64,000 nt of DNA, from assembly GCA_958295465.1 (NCBI GenBank), contig OY282353.1, positions 4,269,001 to 4,333,000 of the forward strand, written 5' to 3'. Below are positions 8,401 to 23,161 of the stretch, piece after piece. The DNA comes from an uncultured Gammaproteobacteria bacterium. Lineage in GTDB: Bacteria; Pseudomonadota; Gammaproteobacteria; HK1. The notes beneath the pieces were generated by a model. The model was not told where the DNA came from and did no database searches. It saw only the letters and a list, made by a program, of their open reading frames with translations. A program made the position numbers and the translations under genes. The first letter of the stretch is position 1, and each line of letters begins with the position of its first letter.

Positions 8401-8678
8401 GGTACGTTTCTTGTCCGACGGTTTTTCATCACATGACGGCTGTATGACAAGCGTGTGAAGCGGACTTGCCCGGAGAGGTCCTCAAGTGCCGTCAGCGCGC
8501 GAGCTTCCTCGATAGTCCTCTTCACTACCGCGCGACGCAGCACGGACAGCACCTCGACGTCCATCAGTTCGGGAGCAATCAGAAAGGCGTCTTCCAGTAG
8601 ATCGGCTACCTGAAGCCCTGCCGGTGTTCGGAGCAGATATTCGACCGCGACCGATGCGTCGATGACGTATCGCGTCAC
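8265..8678 (-). pseudogene. Truncated PIN-domain toxin
   Basis: The frame starts with a good PIN N-terminus, MTRYVIDASVAVEYLL, with D8 and a second acidic residue in the 'PELMDVEVLSVLRRA' helix near residue 42. Its ATG overlaps the stop of the upstream antitoxin. After about residue 72 (DLSGQVRFTR) the frame leaves PIN sequence. It runs through a duplicated antitoxin promoter and 5' end, then antisense to an unrelated ATPase fragment. The C-terminal acidic cluster needed for catalysis is therefore absent. The ORF is 137 codons, close to a normal toxin length only by chance. Confidence 0.7.
8401..8460 (-). other. Duplicated antitoxin operator and 5' end (remnant)
   Basis: Resembles 8880–8939. 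It has the same three 11-bp-phased half-sites (ACATGACG at 8431, GTATGACA at 8442, GTGTGAAG at 8453). An ATG at 8429 (minus strand) opens MKNRRTRNVPE, against MRNLQVRNVPD in the intact antitoxin. The homology ends at 8401, where the ATPase fragment begins. Confidence 0.6.
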
Positions 8679-8908
8679 TCCGGCTCCCCGTCTCGAAACC
8701 GGCGCTCCTCTTCAAGGAGCGAAGCCGCCGAAATGCCCGGATCGGTCCGGGGGCGCGTCGCGAGCCGCGCGTTCCACTCCTGCCTCGCCACTTCTCGCTC
8801 AACGGCGGCAAGCACCATGTCGCTCATGGTTCGATGATGCTCGCTGGCGCAACGGCGCAGTCGTTCATGCAGCGAGTCCGGTACGTTTCTTACCTGAAGG
8901 TTTCTCAT
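8675..8908 (-). CDS. FitA/ribbon-helix-helix-type antitoxin
   Basis: A 77-residue antitoxin. The N-terminal ribbon-helix-helix (MRNLQVRNVPDSLHERLRRC) is typical of FitA-like antitoxins that pair with PIN toxins. The C-terminal part is acidic. The stop overlaps the start of the truncated PIN gene as ATGA. Three direct repeats spaced 11 bp lie directly upstream and are probably its own operator. Because its toxin is truncated it may be an orphan. Confidence 0.8.
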   Translation of the reverse strand: MRNLQVRNVPDSLHERLRRCASEHHRTMSDMVLAAVEREVARQEWNARLATRPRTDPGISAASLLEEERRFRDGEPE

Positions 8909-8939
8909 CGCATGACATTAGCATGACAGGTGCATGAAG
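8909..8939 (-). promoter_or_regulatory. 11-bp-phased operator array upstream of the antitoxin
   Basis: GCATGACA at 8910, GCATGACA at 8921 and GCATGAAG at 8932 are spaced exactly 11 bp, one helical turn. The array abuts the antitoxin start codon, as expected for an autoregulated ribbon-helix-helix repressor. The same phasing is kept in the remnant at 8431–8460. Confidence 0.5.
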
Positions 8940-9029
8940 CAGAACCGACACGGGCGACAGATCCAGGATCACGCTACGGAATCGGCTCACTCACCCAGCC
9001 TCGCTTCGGGCAAGACGGAGCAGACGCCT

Positions 9030-15918
<6,889 letters not shown>

Positions 15919-16254
15919 CAGTCGAGGTGCCTGGAAACGGCGCTCACGCGCATGGACGAATGGTACGCCATGACATGTGTTCTTAGAAATGCCCCGTCAT
16001 GGAGCGGCTTCACTCGCGCACTCCGGCCCGGCCGCCCATCTCCGTTCCTTGCGCTGCAATGCCTCCCGGACCTGACTGCAACCCGCCCCAGGCCGCATGT
16101 ACGTCCCGGAACCCGGAACGACGCGAGCAGGCGCGCGAGGTACGACGACAGGGCACACGGTACACTCTCCCCGAGCGCGACCACGTGCCGCGCACGCGCC
16201 AGATCCCTTGCTCCTGAAGAATCAACACGCATCGGGCCTGAGATTCGGAACGCC
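15919..16254. other. Divergent intergenic region smc/cysZ
   Basis: About 336 bp between the divergent smc and cysZ starts. I find no conserved gene, clear repeat or RNA in it. It presumably holds both promoters, but I could not single out convincing –35/–10 pairs. Confidence 0.4.
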
Positions 16255-17094
16255 ATGACCAAGGCAACGGCCACATCACCGAGACCCCCGATCTCGGCGG
16301 CGCAACCGCCGCGCCGCAGGCGGAACAACCCGGTCAGCGGGGCGCTGTACTTCGCGCGTGGCTTCGCCATCGTGACCCGCCCCGGGATCCGCGCCTACGT
16401 TGTCATGCCCCTGCTGATCAACACCTGCCTCTTCACCGCGGGCATCTATTTCGGCGCTTCGTGGCTGGGCGGCTTCACCGAGGCCATGCTTCCCGGTTGG
16501 CTCGACTTCCTCGCCTGGATTCTGGTACCGGCCTTCGTCCTCGCCGCGCTCATGGCCGGCTTCTATACCTTCAACCTCGTCGCGAACCTCATCGCCGCGC
16601 CGTTCAACGGCCTGCTCTCGGAGGCGGTCGAGCGTCATCTGACCGGCCGCTCGCCGCGGTCCGCAGGCAGCGACTGGCGAACCTTCCTCGCAGAGCTCGG
16701 AGCGACGCTCGTCGCCGAAGTGCGCAAGCTCGCCTACGTGGCGGTCCGCTCGCTACCGCCGTTGCTGCTGTTCCTCGTCCCCGGGGTCAACGTGGTGGCG
16801 CCGATACTGTGGTTGCTGGTGGGAGCGTGGATGCTCGCCGTCACCTACGTCGACTACCCCATGGCGAACCACGGGATCAGGTTCGACGAGCTCCGGGCGC
16901 GCTTGCGTGAGCGGAGTCTGCTGGGTTTCGGCTTCGGCGGCGCGGTGATGGCCGCGCTGGCCGTCCCGGTGCTCAACTTCCTCGTCATTCCCTGTGCCGT
17001 CGCCGGTGCGACCGCGATGTGGGTGGAGCAGCTCGAAGGCGCCGCAAACGCCGTGCCGACTGCCGTCGCCGGAGAGGACGACAGGCGCCGCTGA
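16255..17094 (+). CDS. cysZ: Sulfate transporter CysZ/EI24-like membrane protein
   Basis: A 279-residue inner-membrane protein with at least four long hydrophobic segments. Family motifs are GALYFARGFAIVTRPGIR at the first segment, FNLVANLIAAPFNGLLSE near residue 105, VPGVNVVAPILWLLVGAW, and DYPMANHGIRFDELR near residue 195. CysZ proteins carry sulfate into the cytoplasm for cysteine synthesis. It is slightly longer than E. coli CysZ (253 residues) because of a basic N-terminal extension. The frame is open upstream, but the ATG at 16255 gives the expected N-terminus. Confidence 0.88.
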   Translation: MTKATATSPRPPISAAQPPRRRRNNPVSGALYFARGFAIVTRPGIRAYVVMPLLINTCLFTAGIYFGASWLGGFTEAMLPGWLDFLAWILVPAFVLAALMAGFYTFNLVANLIAAPFNGLLSEAVERHLTGRSPRSAGSDWRTFLAELGATLVAEVRKLAYVAVRSLPPLLLFLVPGVNVVAPILWLLVGAWMLAVTYVDYPMANHGIRFDELRARLRERSLLGFGFGGAVMAALAVPVLNFLVIPCAVAGATAMWVEQLEGAANAVPTAVAGEDDRRR

Positions 17095-17098
17095 CGAA

Positions 17099-17127
17099 TT
17101 GCGTACCGTTGATTTTTTGGGTATACA
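17099..17127 (+). promoter_or_regulatory. Candidate sigma-70 promoter for dksA
   Basis: TTGCGT (17099–17104) and TATACA (17122–17127) are separated by exactly 17 bp, within an unusually AT-rich patch just after cysZ. They lie about 105 bp before the dksA start. Confidence 0.45.
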
Positions 17128-17232
17128 CGCGCGCCGGGCCTCGATGCCGCTCGACGGGATCCGATCGAGTGAACCCCATGCCGGCCGCCGGCCGAAGCCC
17201 GTTCGAGTGCATGATCGTCAGGAGCGAAAACG

Positions 17233-17664
17233 ATGGCCGCCGATATGAACGTGTCGGGCGTGCTCGATTTCAAGCCCTACGAGCAGAAGCAGGGCGAGGA
17301 GTACATGAACGATGAGCAGGTCGCTCATTTCCGGGCGATCCTGCTCGACTGGAAGTGCAAGCTCATGGAGGAGGTCGACCGCACCTTGCACCACATGCAG
17401 GACGAGGCGGCGAACTTCCCCGACCCCAATGATCGTGCCACCCAGGAATCGGAGTTCACGCTCGAGCTGAGAACCCGTGACCGCGAGCGCAAGCTCATCA
17501 GGAAGATCGACGAGGCCATCGCGTCGCTGGATGGTGGTGACTACGGCTACTGCGAAGTGTGCGGCATAGAGATTGGGATCCGGCGCATGGAGGCGCGCCC
17601 GACCGCGAGCTTGTGCTACGACTGCAAGGTCCTCGACGAAATCAGGGAAAAGCAGATGGGCTGA
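17233..17664 (+). CDS. dksA: RNA polymerase-binding transcription factor DksA
   Basis: A 143-residue DksA. It inserts its coiled coil into the RNA polymerase secondary channel and works with ppGpp in the stringent response. The coiled-coil tip carries DPNDRATQE, with the conserved Asp/Ala pair at about residues 65–75. The four-Cys zinc finger is CEVCG...CYDC near residues 109–133. Length and sequence are close to enterobacterial DksA (151 aa). AGGAG lies 9 bp before the start. A hairpin lies just downstream, followed by the remains of gluQ, which is the usual next gene. Confidence 0.95.
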   Translation: MAADMNVSGVLDFKPYEQKQGEEYMNDEQVAHFRAILLDWKCKLMEEVDRTLHHMQDEAANFPDPNDRATQESEFTLELRTRDRERKLIRKIDEAIASLDGGDYGYCEVCGIEIGIRRMEARPTASLCYDCKVLDEIREKQMG

Positions 17665-17672
17665 TCTCGCGT

Positions 17673-17696
17673 CCGGGAGATTTCCCTGTCTCCCGG
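17673..17696 (+). terminator. Hairpin after dksA
   Basis: CCGGGAGA, an 8-base loop, then TCTCCCGG: a perfect 8-bp stem 8 bases after the dksA stop. No T-run follows, so termination is plausible but unproven. Confidence 0.4.
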
Positions 17697-17837
17697 CCCT
17701 CCACCGCTTCCTCGCACGGCCAGGCGCCGGCAGGTCCACCCTCCACGCCGCTCGCACGCGTGTCGCCCCGGTTCCGCGAGAGGCGGATGCGTACACCAGC
17801 GTCCGGAGCGGTCCCCGACCTTCGAGTCACCGCCGCT

Positions 17838-18064
17838 CCGTCCCCGGCGAGGCGCCAGGGGCTCCCGCATCGTTCATGCGCACGTCACCGGCGATTTCGT
17901 GGTGCTCCGCGCGGACGGAGCCGTCGCCTGCCACCTTGCGGTGGTCGTGGACGATAACCGAACAACGGGTCAGCGAAGTGGTGCGGGGCTGCGACCTGCT
18001 CGAATCGACGCCGCGCCAGATCCTGATCCAGCGCGCCCTCGGGCTTCCTGCCCCGGACTACGCA
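17838..18064 (+). pseudogene. gluQ: Remnant of gluQ (glutamyl-Q tRNA(Asp) synthetase)
   Basis: One frame reads [12 protein letters not shown]...HLAVVVDD. After a frameshift near 17955 another frame reads [20 protein letters not shown] and continues [15 protein letters not shown]. Together these are the hallmark core of GluQ-RS, which glutamylates queuosine in tRNA(Asp). The N-terminal half, with its HIGH-like motif, and the C-terminus are missing. The position right after dksA matches the classical dksA–gluQ order, so this is decay in place. Confidence 0.8.
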
Positions 18065-18624
18065 GGCGATCCGCGGCTCCGCTCATGCCTCCAGTAGACC
18101 TCGCCCGAACCGGCGCGCGCGAGGATGCGCGCCACTACGAACAGGTAGTCGGACAGCCGGTTGACGTACCGGCGGCTCGCCTCGTTCACCGGCTCGTCTC
18201 CAGCGAGCACGACGAGCCCTCGCTCGGCGCGGCGGCATACGGCGCGGGCCACGTGCGCCGCGCCCGCGCCGGGACCCCCGCCGGGCAGGATGAACTCCTT
18301 GAGTGGCGGCAGGCCGGCATTCAGCGCATCGAGGGAGGCTTCGAGCGCCTCCACCCTCGCATCGTCGATGATGCTCGCGGCAGGCATCGCGAGCTCGGCG
18401 CCGATGTCGAACAGCGCGTGCTGCGCGTCGACGAGGGTTTCACGAATTGCATCCGGGAGCGGATTGGCGAGGACGACCCCGAGATTGGCGTTCAGCTCGT
18501 CCAGATCCCCCATCGACGCGACCCGGGGCGCGTCCTTGGCCAGACGGCTCCCGTCGGCGAGGCCGGTGGTGCCGCCGTCGCCGGTGCGCGTGTAGATGCG
18601 TGACAGCCTGTTTCCCACGAACAT
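18058..18624 (-). CDS. PduO-type cob(I)alamin adenosyltransferase
   Basis: A 188-residue ATP:cob(I)alamin adenosyltransferase of the PduO/MMAB family, which makes adenosylcobalamin. Diagnostic features are the N-terminal [16 protein letters not shown]-binding motif, [11 protein letters not shown] near residue 45, FILPGG near 118, and the late [10 protein letters not shown]...NRLSDYLFV helices. I prefer the ATG giving MFVGNRLS; a GTG 9 codons upstream is possible. A second, unrelated adenosyltransferase (CobO type) lies in the cobalamin cluster at 26 kb. The 3' end touches the gluQ remnant. Confidence 0.9.
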   Translation of the reverse strand: MFVGNRLSRIYTRTGDGGTTGLADGSRLAKDAPRVASMGDLDELNANLGVVLANPLPDAIRETLVDAQHALFDIGAELAMPAASIIDDARVEALEASLDALNAGLPPLKEFILPGGGPGAGAAHVARAVCRRAERGLVVLAGDEPVNEASRRYVNRLSDYLFVVARILARAGSGEVYWRHERSRGSPA

Positions 18625-18872
18625 GGACCCTTCGTTTGCAACCCCCGGCACGGTACCGGGCCATCCGGGCGCCGATACTCACTCTCCTGCGAAGGCAGCA
18701 CCCTTCCACTCGCCGCCCCCCGTTCTCCCGCGTGCGGAGATTACCCGGTGAGGCTGCCGATATCCGACCGTCCGCGCCCTCACGCGCCAAGACCCCTCGA
18801 CTCGGGCGAGGACGCGGCCGACGTCCCACATTCGCTCGACAAGGTCATACCAGAACGGCGCGGCCCCTGCCC

Positions 18873-19076
18873 TCACGCATCCAGATCCGGAATCAACCGG
18901 CTCTCGATCAACGCGATGAAGTCCTTGAGCTGCAACTTGCGCTTCTTCAGGCGGCGGAGCTGGAGCTGATCGACGTACGGTCCCTGCTCCATGCGTGCGA
19001 TGGCGTCGTCGAGGTCGCGGTGCTCGATCCTGAGCGCCGCGAGCTTCTCGACGAACATGCGATCTTCGTCGATCAT
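18873..19076 (-). CDS. DUF465/YdcH-family small protein
   Basis: A 67-residue protein with the typical YdcH pattern: an N-terminal helix (RMFVEKLAALRIEHRDLDDAI), a short loop with GPYVDQLQLRRLKKRKLQLKD, and a second helix. Together they form a helical hairpin. Function is unknown for the family. It stands alone, facing away from the aminopeptidase gene. A 13-bp inverted repeat begins right at its start codon. Confidence 0.85.
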   Translation of the reverse strand: MIDEDRMFVEKLAALRIEHRDLDDAIARMEQGPYVDQLQLRRLKKRKLQLKDFIALIESRLIPDLDA

Positions 19077-19077
19077 G

Positions 19078-19199
19078 CAGCAATTTCCGCTAACGCCCCG
19101 AATTCGATTGCATGACAGGGATTTCGCGGCCATCCCGGCCGCCTGGGCATTTGATCGTTGTGGTTCATGGGACGTTTTCGGGCTTGGCGGAAATTGCTG
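19078..19199. repeat. Inverted repeat around the ydcH/aminopeptidase gap
   Basis: CAGCAATTTCCGC (19078–19090) and its exact complement GCGGAAATTGCTG (19187–19199) are 96 bp apart. TCGATCATG occurs beside both, as a direct repeat at 19069 and 19200. The arrangement resembles a short duplicated and inverted promoter region. Confidence 0.6.
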
Positions 19200-19322
19200 T
19201 CGATCATGCCATTCGCTTGCCTGATCCGTCCCGTTTGACGAACGATACTCCAATTCTTGCGGGCACGCGGGGGTAGACGCCGTGACCCATCCGCCCATCC
19301 TCACGACTGCCGGGGGCCAAGC

Positions 19323-20702
19323 ATGGACGACCTTCTGCGCAACGAATGCGACAACGACTCGATCGCCATCGTTCCGATCGGATCCGATCGAGTGGAGGAA
19401 TGGCGAGCGAACGCCTCGCCGGAGGCGGCGGCCTGGGTCGGCCGCACCGGCTTCTCCGCCAAACCCGGCTCGACCTGTCTGGTGCCCGGCCGGGGGGGCA
19501 GGCTCGCGTGCGTCCTGGCCGGTGTCGGCGCCGGCGACGATCCGTGGGCGCTCGCACATGTCCCGGAGGCCATTCCCGCCGGCGCCTATCACCTCGACTT
19601 GAAATGGTCCTCCCGCGGGCTTGAACGGACCGCGCTCGGCTGGGCCCTCGCCGCGTATCGCTTCGAGCGGTACAAGAAGGCGACGCCACCGGCCGCGCTG
19701 CTCTTCCCCGGGTCCGCGGCAGCCGCCGACACGGCGCGCGGGCAGGCCAGGGCGGTGGCCCGCGTCCGCGACCTCATCAACACCCCGGCGAGCGACATGA
19801 TGCCGAAGGATCTCGCCGCCACGGTGGCCGATCTGGCGGCCGGGCACGGCGCGGAGCTCAGGGTGGTGACCGGAGAGGCGTTGCTCGACCAGGGCTACCC
19901 CGCGATCCATGCGGTGGGACGCGCGAGCGTCCACCGCCCGCGGCTCATCGACCTGGCCTGGGGCGATTCACGCGCCCCACGCCTGACCCTGGTGGGGAAA
20001 GGGGTGTGCTTCGACTCCGGCGGGCTCGACATCAAGCCCGCGAGCGGGATGCGGTTGATGAAGAAGGACATGGGCGGAGCGGCCCATGCCATCGGGCTCG
20101 CCGACCTGGTCATGTCCACGGCGCTGCCGGTGCGGCTGCGCCTGCTCGTTCCCGCGGTGGAGAATGCGATCGCCGGCAACGCCTACCGGCCCGGCGACGT
20201 GATCCCGACCCGCAAGGGCCTGACCATCGAGGTCGAGAACACCGATGCGGAGGGGCGGATCGTGCTGAGCGACGCGCTGGCGGACGGCGCCGCGGATGCG
20301 CCCGATCTGATGATCGACTTCGCGACCCTTACCGGCGCGGCACGCGTGGCGCTGGGCACCGACCTGCCTGCGATGTTCTCCAACGACGAGGCGGTGGCCG
20401 GCGGCATCGCGGACGCGGGACGCGACGTCCACGACGAGGTCTGGCGAATGCCGCTGCACGCGCCGTACCGCGAGCTCATCGAGAGCGGGGTCGCGGACAT
20501 CATGAACGGGACGAGCCAGCCCTACGGCGGGGCGATCACCGCCGCATTGTTCCTGCAGGCGTTCGTGCCGGACGAGATCCCGTGGGCACACTTCGACATC
20601 ATGGCGTGGACGACTCGCGCGAAGCCGGCCCGGCCCGTGGGAGGCGAGGCGATGGCGCTGCGCGCGGTGTTCGAGTTCATCGAACGACGCTATCGCGCCT
20701 GA
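19323..20702 (+). CDS. Leucyl aminopeptidase-family (M17) metallopeptidase
   Basis: A 459-residue cytosolic aminopeptidase. The C-terminal catalytic domain shows the M17 metal and active-site motifs: VGKGVCFDSGGLDIKP near residue 226, KKDMGG near 248 and NTDAEGRIVLSDAL near 305. These provide Lys, Asp and Glu ligands for two metals plus the catalytic Arg. The divergent N-terminal domain is that of the shorter PepA-like subgroup (COG0260) rather than classical hexameric PepA. The ATG at 19323 is the first in-frame ATG after a stretch without coding features. Confidence 0.88.
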   Translation: MDDLLRNECDNDSIAIVPIGSDRVEEWRANASPEAAAWVGRTGFSAKPGSTCLVPGRGGRLACVLAGVGAGDDPWALAHVPEAIPAGAYHLDLKWSSRGLERTALGWALAAYRFERYKKATPPAALLFPGSAAAADTARGQARAVARVRDLINTPASDMMPKDLAATVADLAAGHGAELRVVTGEALLDQGYPAIHAVGRASVHRPRLIDLAWGDSRAPRLTLVGKGVCFDSGGLDIKPASGMRLMKKDMGGAAHAIGLADLVMSTALPVRLRLLVPAVENAIAGNAYRPGDVIPTRKGLTIEVENTDAEGRIVLSDALADGAADAPDLMIDFATLTGAARVALGTDLPAMFSNDEAVAGGIADAGRDVHDEVWRMPLHAPYRELIESGVADIMNGTSQPYGGAITAALFLQAFVPDEIPWAHFDIMAWTTRAKPARPVGGEAMALRAVFEFIERRYRA

Positions 20703-20782
20703 GCCCGGGGGTGCGGGTCACGAGCGGCAGGCCGGAGCACGGGAGGCGGCGGACGCGGGCCGGCCGCGCCGACGGTCGCCGC

Positions 20783-21652
20783 TCAGAGGTCGATCTCCAT
20801 CCAGACCGGCTGATGATCCGAGCCGTCGGCGTCCGCATCGACACGGACGGCACGGATCCGATCCCTCAGCCCCGCGCTGACGAAGCAGTAATCGAGCCGG
20901 ACCGGGCAACCCCGCATCTCGGCCGTCGTGCCGGCGCCGGCGTCGTTGCCGGCCTCGACCCAGGCATCGACGAAGCCTTCCGGGTTCGTGATCCGGCCGC
21001 CGTACGGGGACATGGGTCCCACGATCCGCTCATACTCCTTCGAGTCCGGCTCCATGTTGAAGTCTCCGAGGAGAATCGCGCCCCTCGGCATCGGCGCCGG
21101 CATCCCGTCCAGCGTCCATTCCTCTCTCAGACCACCCCCCGAAACCGGCGGACCTTCTCGGACCGCATTCACGTGCACCCCGAGCAGCGCTTCGACCTGC
21201 GGAAGCCGCGTCTCGGCCGAGAGATGTGTGAGGTGCACCGAGTACAGACGCACGTGCCCGCCGCGCACCGCGATCACGGCTTCGAGGGCGGAGCGTTGCA
21301 GACTCATCGGTCCCAGGCTGCCGTACTTCGGGAGGAGGTGGTGGCGCACCGTGAGCAACGGTGTGCGGGAGAGCAGCATGTTTCCGAACTGCCGCCGCCG
21401 GCTGGCGCCCTCCTCCCCCGATCCGGCCCCGGCGAGATGGAGATCGACACCCGGTCCGTATGCCGGGTAGTGCTCGGGAAAGCGGCGGGCGATGAGGCGC
21501 GGCTGATCGACTCCGCCGGACCGGGTCCAGAAGCGCTCGACCTCCTGGAGCGCGATCACGTCAGCCCCGGAGACCTCCCCCGCGATGCGGTCGAGGTCGA
21601 AGCGCCCGTCGCGGCCCCGGCCGTACTGGATGTTGTAGGTGACGATCTTCAT
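20783..21652 (-). CDS. Endonuclease/exonuclease/phosphatase-family hydrolase
   Basis: A 289-residue EEP-fold phosphodiesterase. It shows the N-terminal MKIVTYNIQYGRG strand, LQEVE metal ligand near residue 41, GDFNMEPDS near 195, and the terminal SDHQPVW. All core acidic and His residues are present. No signal peptide is visible, so it is cytoplasmic. The substrate is unknown; candidates are nucleic acid or a small phosphodiester. It converges with the aminopeptidase gene. Confidence 0.85.
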   Translation of the reverse strand: MKIVTYNIQYGRGRDGRFDLDRIAGEVSGADVIALQEVERFWTRSGGVDQPRLIARRFPEHYPAYGPGVDLHLAGAGSGEEGASRRRQFGNMLLSRTPLLTVRHHLLPKYGSLGPMSLQRSALEAVIAVRGGHVRLYSVHLTHLSAETRLPQVEALLGVHVNAVREGPPVSGGGLREEWTLDGMPAPMPRGAILLGDFNMEPDSKEYERIVGPMSPYGGRITNPEGFVDAWVEAGNDAGAGTTAEMRGCPVRLDYCFVSAGLRDRIRAVRVDADADGSDHQPVWMEIDL

Positions 21653-21805
21653 CGCGGGAGCCTCACGACCGGCGCATGATCCGTTCGAGTGATGGCGATA
21701 GCCGTCGGCCTGCAAGGACCGGGATGCATTCCGACACCGAGGGCGCCGCGAGTCACGGCACGAGTCGCAACGGACCTGATTGTAACTTGGTACTATCCTG
21801 GAGGC

Positions 21806-22210
21806 GTGGCGGGTTTGCGGCCGGGGCGCTTGAAGCAGGAGGTGGCGAGTGAGGACGGGCAGCCGGGAGCGAGAAGGTTGGAAGCGAACCACGGGGTGAC
21901 GCCATCGGGCGCCGGCGCTCGCGGGAAGCGTTTGGAGCTGTCCGCGGAGCTGTTGTCGATCCTGCTGGTCGGCGTTGCGCTGGCCGCGCTGATACTCACC
22001 GGGATCGGGGGAATCCGGGAGGACATGCGTGAACGGTTTTCCGCGATGGAAAGTCGGATGTCCTCGATGGAGAGCCGGCTTGCCGTGGTGGAGCGCGAGC
22101 AGGGGGAGATTCGGGGCCTGCTCGAAGGAATGCGCGATGCCGTCGCGGGCCGGGGAACGCCGGCCGCGCCGATCACCCGTCAGGCAACAACGGACGCACC
22201 GCGTCCTTGA
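21806..22210 (+). CDS. Small membrane-anchored coiled-coil protein
   Basis: About 134 residues from the GTG at 21806. A basic cytoplasmic stretch is followed by one membrane segment (ELLSILLVGVALAALILTGI). After it come short repeats (MESRMSSMESRLAVVEREQG) that form a coiled coil. The function is unknown; its pattern resembles small proteins that oligomerise through a membrane-proximal coil. A TACTAT –10-like element lies at 21791, very close to the proposed start. Translation may therefore begin further in, for example at the GTG at 21842. The last 38 bp overlap the convergent HAD gene. Confidence 0.5.
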   Translation: MAGLRPGRLKQEVASEDGQPGARRLEANHGVTPSGAGARGKRLELSAELLSILLVGVALAALILTGIGGIREDMRERFSAMESRMSSMESRLAVVEREQGEIRGLLEGMRDAVAGRGTPAAPITRQATTDAPRP

Positions 22211-23003
22211 ACCCGTCATCGTCGTTCGACCGGACCACCTCGAACCGCGCACGCATCGACGCCGGCGCATTCGAGACCACGCACGCGCGGTCCGCCCATT
22301 CGAGCATGTCGAGATCGTTGTAGTCGTTGCCGACGGCGATCGTGCGGGCGCGGCCGATCCCGTGCCGCGTCCGGATCCAGTCCGCGGCGTGCGACTTCGA
22401 CACCCCGATCGGAAACAGCTCGATCCAGGTCGAAGCGTGGTCGAGCGGAGAGGTGGTGCGCACCACGTGCACGTCCTCGAACTCCCGGGCCAGGAGATCG
22501 AGACACGACGCGCTCCCCGGCGGCTCGACCACGAGGAGCTGACTCACTTCGACCCCCTTGGGCGCCCCGTCGCCCAGGCGTCGCGAGAAGCGGGAGTAGC
22601 GCTCGATACGGTGTTCGAAGTCGGTGTTGCCGCACGTCGAGCGGAAGAAGTGGAAACAGTGCGTATCGGGCACCGCGTGGTGCACCATGAAGTCGAGTGC
22701 GAGGGTGCGCAGTCGCGCGACGAGTCCGGAGACGACGGCCGGGGCCATCGCCCGCGAGCGAAGAAGCCGCCCGTCCGCCCACGACACGACCCCGGCGCCG
22801 CTCGAGAACACGAGATAGTCGATGGGGAAGTCCGCGGGCATCACGGTGCGCGCGGAGTAGCGCGAACGGCCCGTGGCCACCGCGCGCACCGTCCCGTTGT
22901 GGCCCAGGGCTTCGAGCGCCCCGCGGTTCGCGTCGCCGAGCCGCGAGGCCGAGTCGAGCAGCGTGCCGTCCAGATCGGTCACGACGAGATGAGGCGGCGT
23001 CAT
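22173..23003 (-). CDS. HAD-superfamily hydrolase (Cof type)
   Basis: A 276-residue HAD phosphatase of the Cof/IIB type. Motif I VTDLDGTLLDS lies at residues 7–17, motif II at VATGRS near 43, and motif IV at GNDYNDLDML near 225. A C2-type cap lies between. It probably dephosphorylates a small phosphorylated metabolite; the substrate is unknown. The ATG at 23003 is the last before motif I; an upstream open frame lacks family sequence. Confidence 0.85.
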   Translation of the reverse strand: MTPPHLVVTDLDGTLLDSASRLGDANRGALEALGHNGTVRAVATGRSRYSARTVMPADFPIDYLVFSSGAGVVSWADGRLLRSRAMAPAVVSGLVARLRTLALDFMVHHAVPDTHCFHFFRSTCGNTDFEHRIERYSRFSRRLGDGAPKGVEVSQLLVVEPPGSASCLDLLAREFEDVHVVRTTSPLDHASTWIELFPIGVSKSHAADWIRTRHGIGRARTIAVGNDYNDLDMLEWADRACVVSNAPASMRARFEVVRSNDDDGFKDAVRPLLPDG

Positions 23004-23161
23004 CGGCAAGGCTCCCTGAAAGGCCATCGATGAGAAGACACCGATCGGCTTCAACGCAATGCGCGCCCCGCGGCGGCGCGCGACGTTCGCCCGCCACAGG
23101 GGCGTCCTGGCCGATACTATCCGCATCCTGACGGATCGACCCGATCGAGACCGGAGCAGCC

